This document shows, in pieces, positions 36,786 to 45,526 of a stretch of 64,000 bases of DNA; the stretch's first letter is position 1, and the number at the start of each line of letters is the position of its first letter. The position numbers and the translations under genes are program-made. The stretch is from positions 806,001 to 870,000 of the forward strand of contig NZ_CP022221.1 of NCBI RefSeq assembly GCF_004114935.1. Direction: 5' to 3'. Source of the DNA: Bradyrhizobium zhanjiangense (GTDB lineage Bacteria > Pseudomonadota > Alphaproteobacteria > Rhizobiales > Xanthobacteraceae). Under the pieces are notes generated by a model, which was given only the letters and a program-made list of their open reading frames with translations, did no database searches and had not been told where the DNA came from.

Positions 36786-37645
36786 GGCCGCGCTCCCGGC
36801 CCCGAGATCGGCAGGCCGTTGGCGACGTAGGAGAGAAAATATTCGACGTCGCGATATTCGTCCGATTGCGGCTCCAGCGGAACCGCGCGGGTCTGGCTGT
36901 TGCAAGTGACGAAGCGGCGGCTGGTCGTGCCCATGCCGCTCCATTCGGACCGGTAGATCGGCATCGCGTTGAGGATGCCGAGCGCCGGCGCCAGGGTCTC
37001 GGCACGGATGCGCTCGCCCGGGCTCTGCACGTGGCAGCTCGCACAGGAGAAGTTCATCTGGCCGCGGCGGGTGTAGAAGTAGCGCTTGCCGTTCTCGAAC
37101 GCGGCGAGCGCGCGGGGGTCGTCGGGGATCTTGATGTCCATCGGCTTGCCGCGCGAGGTGAAGGCCATGTAGGCCGTCAGCGAAGCCATCTCGTCCTTGA
37201 CGTAGGAATAGGGCGCCTCGCCATTGGCCTCGCGGCAGCGGTTGAGCGCGAGCTCCAGCGTGACGACCTTGCCTTCCTTCGTGTCGAAATAGGGATAGTT
37301 CTGACGGATGCCGATGCCGCCATTCGGGAAGCAATCGGCATAGGTCTTGCCGTTCTTGAACGGGGTGGCGAACATTTCCTTGCCGGCGTCGAGCGCGAAC
37401 TCATAAGGAGGAAATTCCTCCTTCTCCTGCCACTGCCGCTTCATGTCCTCGTTCATGGAATAAGGACCGTTGACGAAGTCCTCGTGCTTCACGTTCGGAA
37501 ACTTCTGGAAGAAGAAGTTCTGGAACGCCTTGGCATCGGCGACGGGATCGACCTTGTCGGCCGCGACGACGCGCGGAGAGGTGAGGGCGAACGCAACGAG
37601 CGCGGCGCTGAGCGAGCCAAGCAGGAGGGCAGATCGGGTCTTCAT
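36782..37645 (-). CDS. soxA: SoxA, L-cysteine S-thiosulfotransferase subunit (monoheme)
   Basis: This 287-residue periplasmic c-type cytochrome couples thiosulfate to SoxY together with SoxX. It has a signal peptide ending RVVAADK. There is one heme motif, CASCH, near residue 220, and the C-terminal TCNSQTRAV holds the cysteine that ligates heme and is persulfurated. The N-terminal heme of diheme SoxA is missing: only DCFPNGG and NRCREANGE remain, as in monoheme SoxA proteins with a disulfide there. The start overlaps the soxZ stop by one base (TGATG). Confidence 0.96.
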   Translation of the reverse strand: MKTRSALLLGSLSAALVAFALTSPRVVAADKVDPVADAKAFQNFFFQKFPNVKHEDFVNGPYSMNEDMKRQWQEKEEFPPYEFALDAGKEMFATPFKNGKTYADCFPNGGIGIRQNYPYFDTKEGKVVTLELALNRCREANGEAPYSYVKDEMASLTAYMAFTSRGKPMDIKIPDDPRALAAFENGKRYFYTRRGQMNFSCASCHVQSPGERIRAETLAPALGILNAMPIYRSEWSGMGTTSRRFVTCNSQTRAVPLEPQSDEYRDVEYFLSYVANGLPISGPGARP

Positions 37646-37956
37646 CACGAAATCTTCGCGGTGGTCGTATCCGACGCACCCTTGTTGTCGCTCCAGGAGA
37701 TCTTGAGCTCGTCGCCCTTCTTGGCGCCCTTGAAGCTGAATTTGACGTAAGGGTCCTTGGAGACCGCAGTGCCCCAATTGGCGACGAAGACGTCCTTGCC
37801 GTTACATTCGAACTTCAGCTCCTGGATGAAGTGCGCCGGGATCAGCTCACCCTTGGAATCCTTGACCAGGCCGGTATCCATGGGGTGCTGAATCAGCGCC
37901 TGCACCTCGGTGATGTCGCCGTTGGCGGTGGCGCGTACGCGAATGCTGGATGCCAT
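37645..37956 (-). CDS. soxZ: SoxZ, sulfur carrier partner
   Basis: This 103-residue beta-sandwich protein has no signal peptide. It is exported as a complex with the Tat-targeted SoxY. The N-terminal IRVRATANGDITEVQALIQH, the H-x-M region HPMDTGLV, and the final strands (YVKFSFKGAKKGDELKISW) match SoxZ. It lies 11 bases after soxY and touches soxA. Confidence 0.96.
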   Translation of the reverse strand: MASSIRVRATANGDITEVQALIQHPMDTGLVKDSKGELIPAHFIQELKFECNGKDVFVANWGTAVSKDPYVKFSFKGAKKGDELKISWSDNKGASDTTTAKIS

Positions 37957-37967
37957 CTCAGTTCTCC

Positions 37968-38459
37968 TTAGCCGCCGCAGCCACCGACGGTGACCTTCAC
38001 TTCCTTGGTCGCGCTGTAGAGCTTGCCGTCGGCCTCGACGATGGCGACCAATTTGGTGGTCTTGGCCATCTTCAGCCGGTTGGCGACGCCTGGAATCGTG
38101 CCATCGGCGATCTTGTAGGACGCTGCGAGCGCAAACGGGTTCTCGGCCACGAAGAACGAGATCGAGGTGACCTTATCGAGCGTCGTCGTCACCGAGACCG
38201 GCACCACGCCGCCGTTCTCGGCGATCTCCGGCGCATCCAGCTTGACCTTGTCGGACGGCTCGGCCGCCTTGCCGTAGAGCGCCTTGATCGCGTCGGCCTC
38301 GCTCTTCTGCTTGAAGGCCTCTTCCGGATATTTGTCGTTCGCCGCCGCGCGCGCAGGGCTGGCTGCGAACGGCAGGTTGCCAAGCCCGATCAGCGCGACA
38401 GAGGCCGCGCCCTGAAGGATCAGGCGCCGCGTCGGGTGAGGGCCGGTGCTCGTGGTCAT
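37968..38459 (-). CDS. soxY: SoxY, thiosulfate-carrier protein
   Basis: This 163-residue periplasmic protein carries the sulfur intermediate on a swinging C-terminal arm. The C-terminus is VGGCGG, with the essential cysteine second from the last glycine pair. The N-terminus has a twin-arginine signal around TRRLILQGAAS. ATG 38459 places the RR at residues 11-12, as expected. It is co-transcribed with soxX (22 bases) and soxZ (11 bases). Confidence 0.97.
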   Translation of the reverse strand: MTTSTGPHPTRRLILQGAASVALIGLGNLPFAASPARAAANDKYPEEAFKQKSEADAIKALYGKAAEPSDKVKLDAPEIAENGGVVPVSVTTTLDKVTSISFFVAENPFALAASYKIADGTIPGVANRLKMAKTTKLVAIVEADGKLYSATKEVKVTVGGCGG

Positions 38460-38481
38460 CTCAGGTTCTCCTGGCCGGCCA

Positions 38482-38835
38482 TTACAGCGTTTGCAGGAAA
38501 TCAACGATCGCGTTGATTTCCTGTTCGGTCAAAATCCGGTTCCGGCCGAACGGCGGCATCATGGTCTGCGGATTGCGCTTGGTCTCGTCGAAGATGATCG
38601 CGGCCAGCTCGTTGCGGTCGGGGTACTTTGCCTTGATGTCCTTCAGCTCCGGCCCGATCGTTCCCGGCAGGTCGCCGCCCTGGATGACGTGGCAGGTCAG
38701 ACAATTGCCCTTGCCGCGCTCGAAGGCGAGCTTCCGGCCCTCGGCCACGGCGGACTGCGCCCGCGCCGGGCTGGCGAGGCCGGCGGCAATGGCCAGCAGG
38801 AGGAACAGGACGGACGTCCGGGACAAGGCAGTCAA
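38482..38835 (-). CDS. soxX: SoxX, cytochrome c subunit of the SoxXA complex
   Basis: This small periplasmic monoheme cytochrome has the heme motif GNCLTCHVI, and the distal methionine is in TMMPPFGRN. The signal peptide core is SVLFLLLAIAAGLASPARA|Q. The start is uncertain because no ATG fits. TTG at 38835 gives 117 residues and a normal signal peptide. TTG 38826 and TTG 38916 are alternatives; the last would add about 27 residues without signal character. It is the first gene of the sox operon; the promoter must lie in 38836-39095. Confidence 0.93.
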   Translation of the reverse strand: MTALSRTSVLFLLLAIAAGLASPARAQSAVAEGRKLAFERGKGNCLTCHVIQGGDLPGTIGPELKDIKAKYPDRNELAAIIFDETKRNPQTMMPPFGRNRILTEQEINAIVDFLQTL

Positions 38836-39095
38836 GGCGGTATTCCGAGGCGTTATGGCGATGATCTGATCGCAGAAATAAAGGCGTTCCAAAGCATAAA
38901 GGGCATCGCCTGACAATCGAGACTATGCACCGAGCAAAATGGAGTTAATATCTTCCGCATTGTAATTAAAGAGATTATTGGTTCGGCCGATTTGGCCCCA
39001 ACAATTGGGACAATGGGCGCGGGCCGGCTTTTTCCAGGGCGCTTTGGTGCCCATCCTGTTTTCAACGCGTTCTCGTGTTTTCAAGGGGACCTCAC

Positions 39096-39770
39096 TTGAC
39101 CGAATATCTCGTCGAATTTGGCAGGGACGGCGGACGGGTCGAACCGGATGGCCGGCTCGATGCGCCGGCGTTCCATCGCAATCACGAGCCGATCTGGGCG
39201 GCATTGGAAAAACATCTCGCCGGCTTGACTGGGAACGTGGTCGAGCTCGGCAGCGGAACCGGGCAGCACGTGGTTCATTTCGCCCGTCACACGCCCGGCC
39301 TGATCTGGTGGCCGAGCGACCTCAACCAGCGCCATCTTAAGAGTATCGAGGCCTGGCGCGTTCATTCGGGGCTCGCAAACATCCGCTCGCCCTTACGGAT
39401 CGATCTGACCGATCCCGATTGGTGTCCGGAGATGAAAAGCGGGCAGGGGCCGACCAGCCTCGCCGCCGTGTTCTGCGCCAACGTGATTCACATCGCGCCA
39501 TGGAGCGTGGCCGAGGGCCTGTTCGCCGGCGCCGGCCGCTATCTGCGGGCCGACGGCAAGCTGTTCCTCTACGGTCCGTTCAAGCGCCACGGCAAGCACA
39601 CCGCGCTCAGCAACGCCGTGTTTGACACGTCCTTGCGCGAGGGCAATCCCGAATGGGGTGTGCGCGACATCGGCGACGTCGAGGTGCTGGCGCAAGGCGC
39701 AGGCCTCCGCCTCGTCGATACCATCGATATGCCCGCGAACAATCTCACGCTGGTGTTTTCGCGGGACTGA
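39096..39770 (+). CDS. DUF938 family methyltransferase-like protein
   Basis: This 224-residue protein has a class I methyltransferase fold. Its SAM motif is VVELGSGTGQHVVHFA, followed by IWWPSDLN and FCANVIHIAPWS; the C-terminus is LTLVFSRD. These match the DUF938 family (METTL26-like), whose substrate is unknown. The start is TTG 39096, supported by AAGGGGA at 39083-39089. It is transcribed away from the sox operon, so the two share a control region. Confidence 0.88.
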   Translation: MTEYLVEFGRDGGRVEPDGRLDAPAFHRNHEPIWAALEKHLAGLTGNVVELGSGTGQHVVHFARHTPGLIWWPSDLNQRHLKSIEAWRVHSGLANIRSPLRIDLTDPDWCPEMKSGQGPTSLAAVFCANVIHIAPWSVAEGLFAGAGRYLRADGKLFLYGPFKRHGKHTALSNAVFDTSLREGNPEWGVRDIGDVEVLAQGAGLRLVDTIDMPANNLTLVFSRD

Positions 39771-39781
39771 GCGCGAGGCCG

Positions 39782-41851
39782 TCAGGCCTCGCCATCTTTC
39801 CACCCGATCTTCTCCTTCAAGAACCGGAAACCCAGCACCTCGAAGCCGGCGCGCTCCTTGTTGTCCTTGCCGTAGCCGTGGCCGCCCGCCGCGGGCTCGT
39901 ACAACCAGGCCTCATAGCCCATCGCCTGGAGCTTGGCGGCCATCTTGCGCGCGTGGCCGGGATGGACGCGGTCGTCGCGCCGCGTGGTGGCGATCAGGAT
40001 CGGCGGATAGGTCTGGCTGGCCCTCACATTGTGATAGGCCGAATAGGTCTTCAGCCACGCCCATTCGTCCGGCTTGTCGGGGTCGCCATATTCCGCGATC
40101 CAGCTCGCGCCCGCGAGCAACTTCGTGTAGCGGCGCATGTCGATCAGCGGGATGGTGCAGAACAGCGCGCCGAAACGCTCGGGGTAGCGCACCAGCATGT
40201 TGGTGATGAGGATGCCGCCGTTCGATCCACCCTGTGCGGCGATGCGCTTGGCCGTCGTCACGCCGCGCCGGACGAGATCGGCGGCAACGGCTGCGAAATC
40301 GTCATGCGACAGCTTCTTGCCGGCGAGCCGGCCGGCATCGTGCCAGCGCGTGCCGAACTCGCCGCCACCGCGCAAATTGGCCTGCACCGTCGTGCCGCCG
40401 CGCTCCAGCCACAGCTTGCCGAGCGGGGGGTTGTAATACGGCTTCACCGAGTGTCCGAAGCCGCCATAGGCGCTCATATAGACCGGCGCATCGCCGGCCT
40501 CCGCCGCGGGGCCGGTCTGGACATAGGGAATGCGCTCGCCGTCGATCGAGATGGCCTCGTGCTGCGTCACCACGAGACCATCGGCGGTGAACGTCCTCGG
40601 CGCTTGCTTCAGCACGGTCGGGCTGGTGACGCCGCGTGCGATCAGCAGCAGCGACGGCGGCGTCAGCGGATCCTGCACATTGGCGAGCAGGTCGCCATTG
40701 CTTTCGGACGGATGGCGATCGAGCGGCCAGACGTCGACGACGCCGATCTGCGGCAGGCCGGGAAGTGTGTCGCGGCTCCAGCCGGCAGCGGACGGCGTGC
40801 AGATCTCGAAGCGCGGGCGCAGCTCGTCGAGGATTGACAGCACGAGCTTGCCCGCCGCCCAGAACAGACCTTGCAACGCGCGCCGCGGCGCCGGTTCGAA
40901 CAGCACCGAAAAATCGCGGCTGCCGGCGAGGAACGCCGACAGCGGGATGCCGAGCACCGTGTCAGCGGTGTAGGTCCGGCCTTCGATGGACCAGTCCTTG
41001 CGCAGCTTGATCGCGAACCAGTCGCCATGCGCCTGCATCCAGATGCCGGTCGGCAGGTCGAGCTTCGTCGTCGTGCCGGCGGCATCGCGCAGCCAGATGG
41101 CGTGATTGAAGAAGTCGATCTGATCGACGAGCCAGGCCCGCGGCTCCTCTCCGGTGTCATCGGCGCTGCCATAGATCATCATGTGATCGGCGGCGGTCTC
41201 GATGATTGTTTGCGCCTGATCGACAGGCTGCCCGCGCCGCCACAGCCGCACGGTCCTCGCATATCCCGAGCTCGTGGCCATGCCCTCGCCATGGACGCTC
41301 GACAGCAGCAGCGTGTCCGTATCGAGCCAATCCACGCCGCCCTTCGCTTCCGGCAGCGTGAACCCGTCGGCGACGAAGCTCTTGGTGTCCATGTCGAACT
41401 CGCGCAACGTCACGGCATCGCTGCCGCCGCGCGACAGGCTCAGAATCGCCCGCGAGCGTCCCGGCATCGTGACGATCTGGCTCAGCAGCCAGTCCTCGCC
41501 TTCGCTCGCCGCAAGCTGGTCGATATCCAGCATGGTCTCCCACGCTGGGTTCGCTTTGCGAAACTCCGCCAGCGTCGTCCGTCGCCACAGGCCGCGCGGA
41601 TTGGTGGCGTCCTTCCAGAGATTGTGCAGATCGCTGCCGCGCCGGCTGACATAGGGAATGTTGTCCGGCCGATCGTAGATCGCCGCGAGGATGTCGCGAT
41701 CGTGCTCGAAGGCTTTGCCGCCGAACGCGTTGAGCGTCAGCTGATTCTGCCGTTCGACGAAATCGAGCGCCTGCGTGCCCTCGATCTCCTCCAGCCACAG
41801 CCAGGGGTCGTCGTCGGGAGCGCTGAGCGTAGGCCTGTCGTCGACGGTCAT
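39782..41851 (-). CDS. S9 family prolyl oligopeptidase
   Basis: This 689-residue protein has a beta-propeller N-terminal half starting DDDPWLWLEEIEG, and an alpha/beta-hydrolase C-terminal half with AAQGGSNGGILITN (serine near 543), TRRDDRVHPGH (aspartate near 627) and GGHGYG (histidine near 658). The triad is complete. No signal peptide is present, so it acts in the cytoplasm on short proline-containing peptides. ATG 41851 has GGAG nine bases upstream. It is convergent with the DUF938 gene, with an 11-base gap. Confidence 0.93.
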   Translation of the reverse strand: MTVDDRPTLSAPDDDPWLWLEEIEGTQALDFVERQNQLTLNAFGGKAFEHDRDILAAIYDRPDNIPYVSRRGSDLHNLWKDATNPRGLWRRTTLAEFRKANPAWETMLDIDQLAASEGEDWLLSQIVTMPGRSRAILSLSRGGSDAVTLREFDMDTKSFVADGFTLPEAKGGVDWLDTDTLLLSSVHGEGMATSSGYARTVRLWRRGQPVDQAQTIIETAADHMMIYGSADDTGEEPRAWLVDQIDFFNHAIWLRDAAGTTTKLDLPTGIWMQAHGDWFAIKLRKDWSIEGRTYTADTVLGIPLSAFLAGSRDFSVLFEPAPRRALQGLFWAAGKLVLSILDELRPRFEICTPSAAGWSRDTLPGLPQIGVVDVWPLDRHPSESNGDLLANVQDPLTPPSLLLIARGVTSPTVLKQAPRTFTADGLVVTQHEAISIDGERIPYVQTGPAAEAGDAPVYMSAYGGFGHSVKPYYNPPLGKLWLERGGTTVQANLRGGGEFGTRWHDAGRLAGKKLSHDDFAAVAADLVRRGVTTAKRIAAQGGSNGGILITNMLVRYPERFGALFCTIPLIDMRRYTKLLAGASWIAEYGDPDKPDEWAWLKTYSAYHNVRASQTYPPILIATTRRDDRVHPGHARKMAAKLQAMGYEAWLYEPAAGGHGYGKDNKERAGFEVLGFRFLKEKIGWKDGEA

Positions 41852-42048
41852 GAGCAAAACTCCAGAAAGATCGCGGCGGATAGGATTTGATCGAGCGCAA
41901 GCCGTCAAGGGCGCGGCCCGCTATCATCCGTCCGATTGCGTCACGGGCATGGCCCGCGTCCGTTTGCGCCGGTTGCCCGCCCATCAGCGCCCCTCCATAG
42001 TGCCGGGAATCAACAGAGCGCCTTGAGCCTTTTGGGGCGGAAATACCG

Positions 42049-43296
42049 ATGTTAGATGTGACCGCAACCGCCGAAATCGCCGACGACACGCGCGCGCGTG
42101 CCAATGTGGTGCGCCTTGCTGCCGCGCAGGCGCTGACCGGCGCCAATTCGGCGGTGATCTTCGCCACCGGCTCGATCGTCGGCGCCACGCTCGCACCCGA
42201 CATGTCGCTCGCGACCGTGCCGCTGTCGATGTACGTGCTGGGGCTCGCCGCCGGCACGCTGCCCACCGGCGCGATCTCGCGCCGCTTCGGCCGCCGCGCC
42301 GCCTTCGTCATCGGCACGGGCCTCGGCACGCTCACCGGCCTGCTCGGCTCCTTCGCGATCCTGCACGCCTCCTTCGCGCTGTTCTGCATTGCGACCTTCC
42401 TCGGCGGCCTCTATGGCGCGGTGGCGCAATCCTATCGCTTCGCCGCCGCAGATGGCGCCAGCGCGGCGTATCGGCCCAAGGCGGTGTCCTGGGTGATGGC
42501 GGGCGGCGTGTTCGCCGGCGTGCTCGGTCCGCAGCTCGTGCAGTGGAGCATGGACGTCTGGCAGCCTTATCTGTTCGCCTTCAGCTTCCTGGTGCAGGCG
42601 GCGGTGGCGCTGGTCGCGATGGGCATCGTCGCCGGTGTCGACATGCCCAAGCCCGCGGCGGCCGATCTGCATGGCGGACGGCCGCTGCTCGACATCGTGA
42701 CCCAGCCGCGCTTCATCGCGGCCGCTTTGTGCGGCGTCATCGCCTATCCCATGATGAACCTGGTGATGACCTCGGCGCCGCTCGCCATGAAGCTGTGCGG
42801 CCTCAGCGTGTCCGATTCCAATTTCGGCATTCAATGGCACATCGTCGCCATGTACGGACCGAGCTTCTTCACGGGTGCGCTGATCGCGCGCTTCGGTGCT
42901 CCGAAGGTCGTTGCGGCCGGCCTGCTGCTCGAGGCAGGCGCCGCCGGCATCGGCCTTTCCGGAATCACCGCGATGCATTTCTGGGCGACGCTCATCGTGC
43001 TCGGCGTCGGCTGGAATTTCTCCTTCATCGGCGCCTCCGCGCTGGTGCTGGAGACGCACCGTCCGCAGGAGCGCAACAAGGTGCAGGCGTTCAACGATTT
43101 CCTGGTGTTCGGCATGATGGCGATCGGCTCGTTCTCCTCCGGCCAGCTGCTCGCCAATTACGGCTGGTCCGCGGTGAACATGGTGGTGTTCCCGCCGGTG
43201 GTGCTCGGCCTCGCCGTGTTGTCGCTGGCGTCCTGGGCGCGCCGCCGCAAGGCGCGCCTGGACGCTGCGATGGGCGAGTTCCCGGACGCGATCTGA
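42049..43296 (+). CDS. MFS transporter
   Basis: This 415-residue protein with 12 predicted helices has the MFS loop 2-3 pattern (TGAISRRFGRRAAF) and a helix 4 region FLGGLYGAVAQSYRFAAAD. Substrate and subfamily cannot be assigned. ATG 42049 is preceded by a weak GGGGCGG. The 197-base gap to the divergent peptidase gene must hold both promoters. It is not clearly linked to the next MFS gene, which starts 144 bases later. Confidence 0.87.
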   Translation: MLDVTATAEIADDTRARANVVRLAAAQALTGANSAVIFATGSIVGATLAPDMSLATVPLSMYVLGLAAGTLPTGAISRRFGRRAAFVIGTGLGTLTGLLGSFAILHASFALFCIATFLGGLYGAVAQSYRFAAADGASAAYRPKAVSWVMAGGVFAGVLGPQLVQWSMDVWQPYLFAFSFLVQAAVALVAMGIVAGVDMPKPAAADLHGGRPLLDIVTQPRFIAAALCGVIAYPMMNLVMTSAPLAMKLCGLSVSDSNFGIQWHIVAMYGPSFFTGALIARFGAPKVVAAGLLLEAGAAGIGLSGITAMHFWATLIVLGVGWNFSFIGASALVLETHRPQERNKVQAFNDFLVFGMMAIGSFSSGQLLANYGWSAVNMVVFPPVVLGLAVLSLASWARRRKARLDAAMGEFPDAI

Positions 43297-43440
43297 CTTG
43301 GCAGGAGGCTGTCAGCAGCGTTGATGTTTCGATCGCCGTCGAAGTGATTTTCGGAGCCAGTATCGTTACATGATGCTCGTCATCGATTGGACGAGCGTAG
43401 CCAGGCAAGCGCTCGCGGGGGAAACCAAGGAGAAGCGCGA

Positions 43441-44667
43441 ATGCTCGACAACCCCCGTCACACCGCTCCCGTCGACGAATCCACCCTCCGCTACGAAGGC
43501 TGGCGTATCGTCGCGGTCTGCTTCCTGCTCGCGACCTTCGGCTGGGGGCTCGGCTTCTACGGCCAGAGCGTCTATGTCGCCGAGCTCCAACGCGCGCACG
43601 GCTGGTCGGCTTCACTGATCTCGTCGGGCACGACCTTCTTCTACCTGTTCGGCGCGCTGCTGGTCGTCTTCGTCGGAGAAGCCGTCCACAAATACGGCCC
43701 GCGGCTCTGCCTGATTGCGGGCACGCTGGCGATGGCAGCGGCCGCAGTCGCGATCGGCGCGGTGCGCGAGCCCTGGCAGCTCTACCTCGCCAATGCGGTG
43801 CTCGCCTTCGGCTGGGCCGGCACCAGTCTCGCCATGATCACCAACACGATCAGCCTGTGGTTCGATGCCAAGCGCGGCATGGCGATCAGCCTCGCGCTGA
43901 ACGGTGCCAGTTTTGGCGGCATCGTCGGCGTGCCGCTGCTGGTAGCGTTGATCGGCCATGTCGGCTTCGCCAGCGCGATGTACGCCGCCGCCGGCGCCAT
44001 GCTGGTGCTGCTCCTGCCGGTCATCCTCATTCTCGTCGGCCGGCCGCCCGATCTTCACGGCTGGCATGCGGCGGCGAAGCCGAAGCTGCAATCGTCGACG
44101 CAGATCCGCGCGCAGGCGCTGCGTGACGTCGGCTTCCTCTCGGTGACGATCGCCTTCGCGCTGGTGCTGTTCGCGCAGGTCGGCTTCATCGTGCACCTGA
44201 TCTCGTTCCTCGATCCCGTGATCGGCCGCGAGCGCGCGGCGGTCGCCGTCGCCGTGCTGACCGCGATGGCCGTGGTCGGCCGCGTGCTGTTCTCGCTGGT
44301 GATCGACCGCCTCAACCAGCGGCTGGCCTCGGCACTGTCGTTCCTCAGCCAGGCCGCGGCGTTGTGTGTCGTCATCAACCTGCACAACGACTATGTGCTG
44401 ATCGCGGCCTGCGCGGTGTTCGGCTTCTCCGTCGGCAACCTCATCACGCTGCCGTCGCTGATCGTGCAGCAGGAGTTCGATTCCGCCTCGTTCGGCGTGC
44501 TGATCAGCCTCAACACCGCAATCAATCAGGTGACCTATGCGTTCGGCCCGGGCGTCGTCGGTTTTTTGCGCGACCTCTCCGGCGGCTACGCGCTGCCGTT
44601 CTATCTCTGCATCGCGCTGGAGGTGGCGGCAGCAGCGCTGATCATGGTGCGTGGGAGAACCTCGTAG
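43441..44667 (+). CDS. MFS transporter, monocarboxylate/oxalate-formate-like
   Basis: This 408-residue, 12-helix carrier has YEGWRIVAVCFLLATFGWG in helix 1 and NTISLWFDAKRGMAISLAL in helices 4-5, typical of the MCT/OFA-like MFS group that moves small carboxylates. ATG 43441 was chosen because of AAGGAG at 43427-43432. The stop codon TAG is the first part of a family 2 repeat, so the C-terminus of the protein is defined by the repeat. Confidence 0.88.
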   Translation: MLDNPRHTAPVDESTLRYEGWRIVAVCFLLATFGWGLGFYGQSVYVAELQRAHGWSASLISSGTTFFYLFGALLVVFVGEAVHKYGPRLCLIAGTLAMAAAAVAIGAVREPWQLYLANAVLAFGWAGTSLAMITNTISLWFDAKRGMAISLALNGASFGGIVGVPLLVALIGHVGFASAMYAAAGAMLVLLLPVILILVGRPPDLHGWHAAAKPKLQSSTQIRAQALRDVGFLSVTIAFALVLFAQVGFIVHLISFLDPVIGRERAAVAVAVLTAMAVVGRVLFSLVIDRLNQRLASALSFLSQAAALCVVINLHNDYVLIAACAVFGFSVGNLITLPSLIVQQEFDSASFGVLISLNTAINQVTYAFGPGVVGFLRDLSGGYALPFYLCIALEVAAAALIMVRGRTS

Positions 44668-44760
44668 GGTGGGCAAAGGCGCATAGCGCCGTGCCCACCA
44701 TCTGTCTCTCCACGCGTGCCGCAAGAATCGGTGGGCACGCTTCCGCTTTGCCCACCCTAC
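44664..44760. repeat. Family 2 repeat, copy 3 (full length)
   Basis: The arms GTAGGGTGGGCAAAGGCGCA and TTGCCCACCCTAC pair almost perfectly. Inside are GTGCCCACCAT and GGTGGGCACGC. The TAG at 44665-44667 ends the MFS gene. Confidence 0.9.
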
Positions 44761-44802
44761 GGGACCTATGTCCCAATAACGCGACGCCGCTTCAACATAC
44801 TC

Positions 44803-44919
44803 CGTCATTGCGAGGAGCTCGCGACAAAATTGCGGAGCAATTTTGCGCTGATGCGGCGAAGCAATCCAGACTGCCGCCGCGGTGACAGTCTGGATTGCTT
44901 CGCTGCGCTCGCAATGACG
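44803..44919. repeat. Family 4 repeat, copy 2 with an inserted stem
   Basis: The arms CGTCATTGCGAGGAGCTCGC and GCGCTCGCAATGACG flank AAGCAATCCAGACTG / CAGTCTGGATTGCTTCG. An additional small inverted repeat, AAAATTGCGGAGCAATTTT, is inserted near 44824-44842. It lies between convergent genes. Confidence 0.87.
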
Positions 44920-44941
44920 GTGTTTGAGGATGCAGCGGAGC

Positions 44942-45436
44942 TCACGCCTCCCGCTGCTTCAGCAAATCATCCACGTCCAGCCGCTTCGTGAACATCGCGA
45001 GCTTCCCGTCCGGCCCGAACGGCCATTGCTCCCTCGGCTTGTCCCAATACAGCTCGACGCCATTCTGGTCGGGGTCGCGCAAGTACAGCGCCTCGCTGAC
45101 GCCGTGGTCGCTGGCGCCGTCCAGCGCGATGCCGGCCGTGAGCACCCGGTGCAGCGCATCCGCCAGTGCCGGCCGCGTCGGATACAGGATCGCGGTGTGA
45201 TAGAGCCCAGTCGTGCCGGGCGGCGGCGGCGAGCCGCCCTTGCTCTCCCAGGTGTTGAGCCCGATGTGGTGGTGATAGCCGCCGGCCGAGATGAAGGCCG
45301 CGCCGGAGCCCATGCGCTGCATCAGCTCGAAGCCGAGCACGCCGCAATAGAAGCCGAGCGCGCGATCGAGATCGGCGACCTTGAGGTGAACGTGGCCGAT
45401 CCTGGTGCCGGCGGCGACGGCTGGGCTTTGCGACAT
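44942..45436 (-). CDS. VOC family protein (glyoxalase / extradiol dioxygenase-like)
   Basis: This 164-residue protein has the betaalphabetabetabeta modules of the vicinal oxygen chelate fold. GHVHLKVADLDRALGFY opens it, GLYHTAILYP opens the second module and DPDQNGVELYWD supplies the last metal ligand. It resembles the catechol 2,3-dioxygenase-like group. The activity could be a dioxygenase, a glyoxalase or an isomerase. It lies 90 bases after the carboxymuconolactone decarboxylase-like gene on the same strand. Confidence 0.88.
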   Translation of the reverse strand: MSQSPAVAAGTRIGHVHLKVADLDRALGFYCGVLGFELMQRMGSGAAFISAGGYHHHIGLNTWESKGGSPPPPGTTGLYHTAILYPTRPALADALHRVLTAGIALDGASDHGVSEALYLRDPDQNGVELYWDKPREQWPFGPDGKLAMFTKRLDVDDLLKQREA

Positions 45437-45526
45437 CTGAATGCTCCGTTGTCGAACTCCACATAAGCCGGGTCCCGGGACAGTGCTATTGGCCGATCTC
45501 GAAACCTATCGTTTCCGAATGGGAAA

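Noticed and set aside
38482..38916. Longer SoxX starting at TTG 38916
   Set aside because: The added residues carry a charged segment and a cysteine ahead of the signal peptide, which does not fit export. TTG 38835 gives a normal signal.
43297..43440. Operon link between the two adjacent MFS genes
   Set aside because: The 144-base gap and the separate Shine-Dalgarno of the second gene suggest independent units; the proteins are of different MFS groups.
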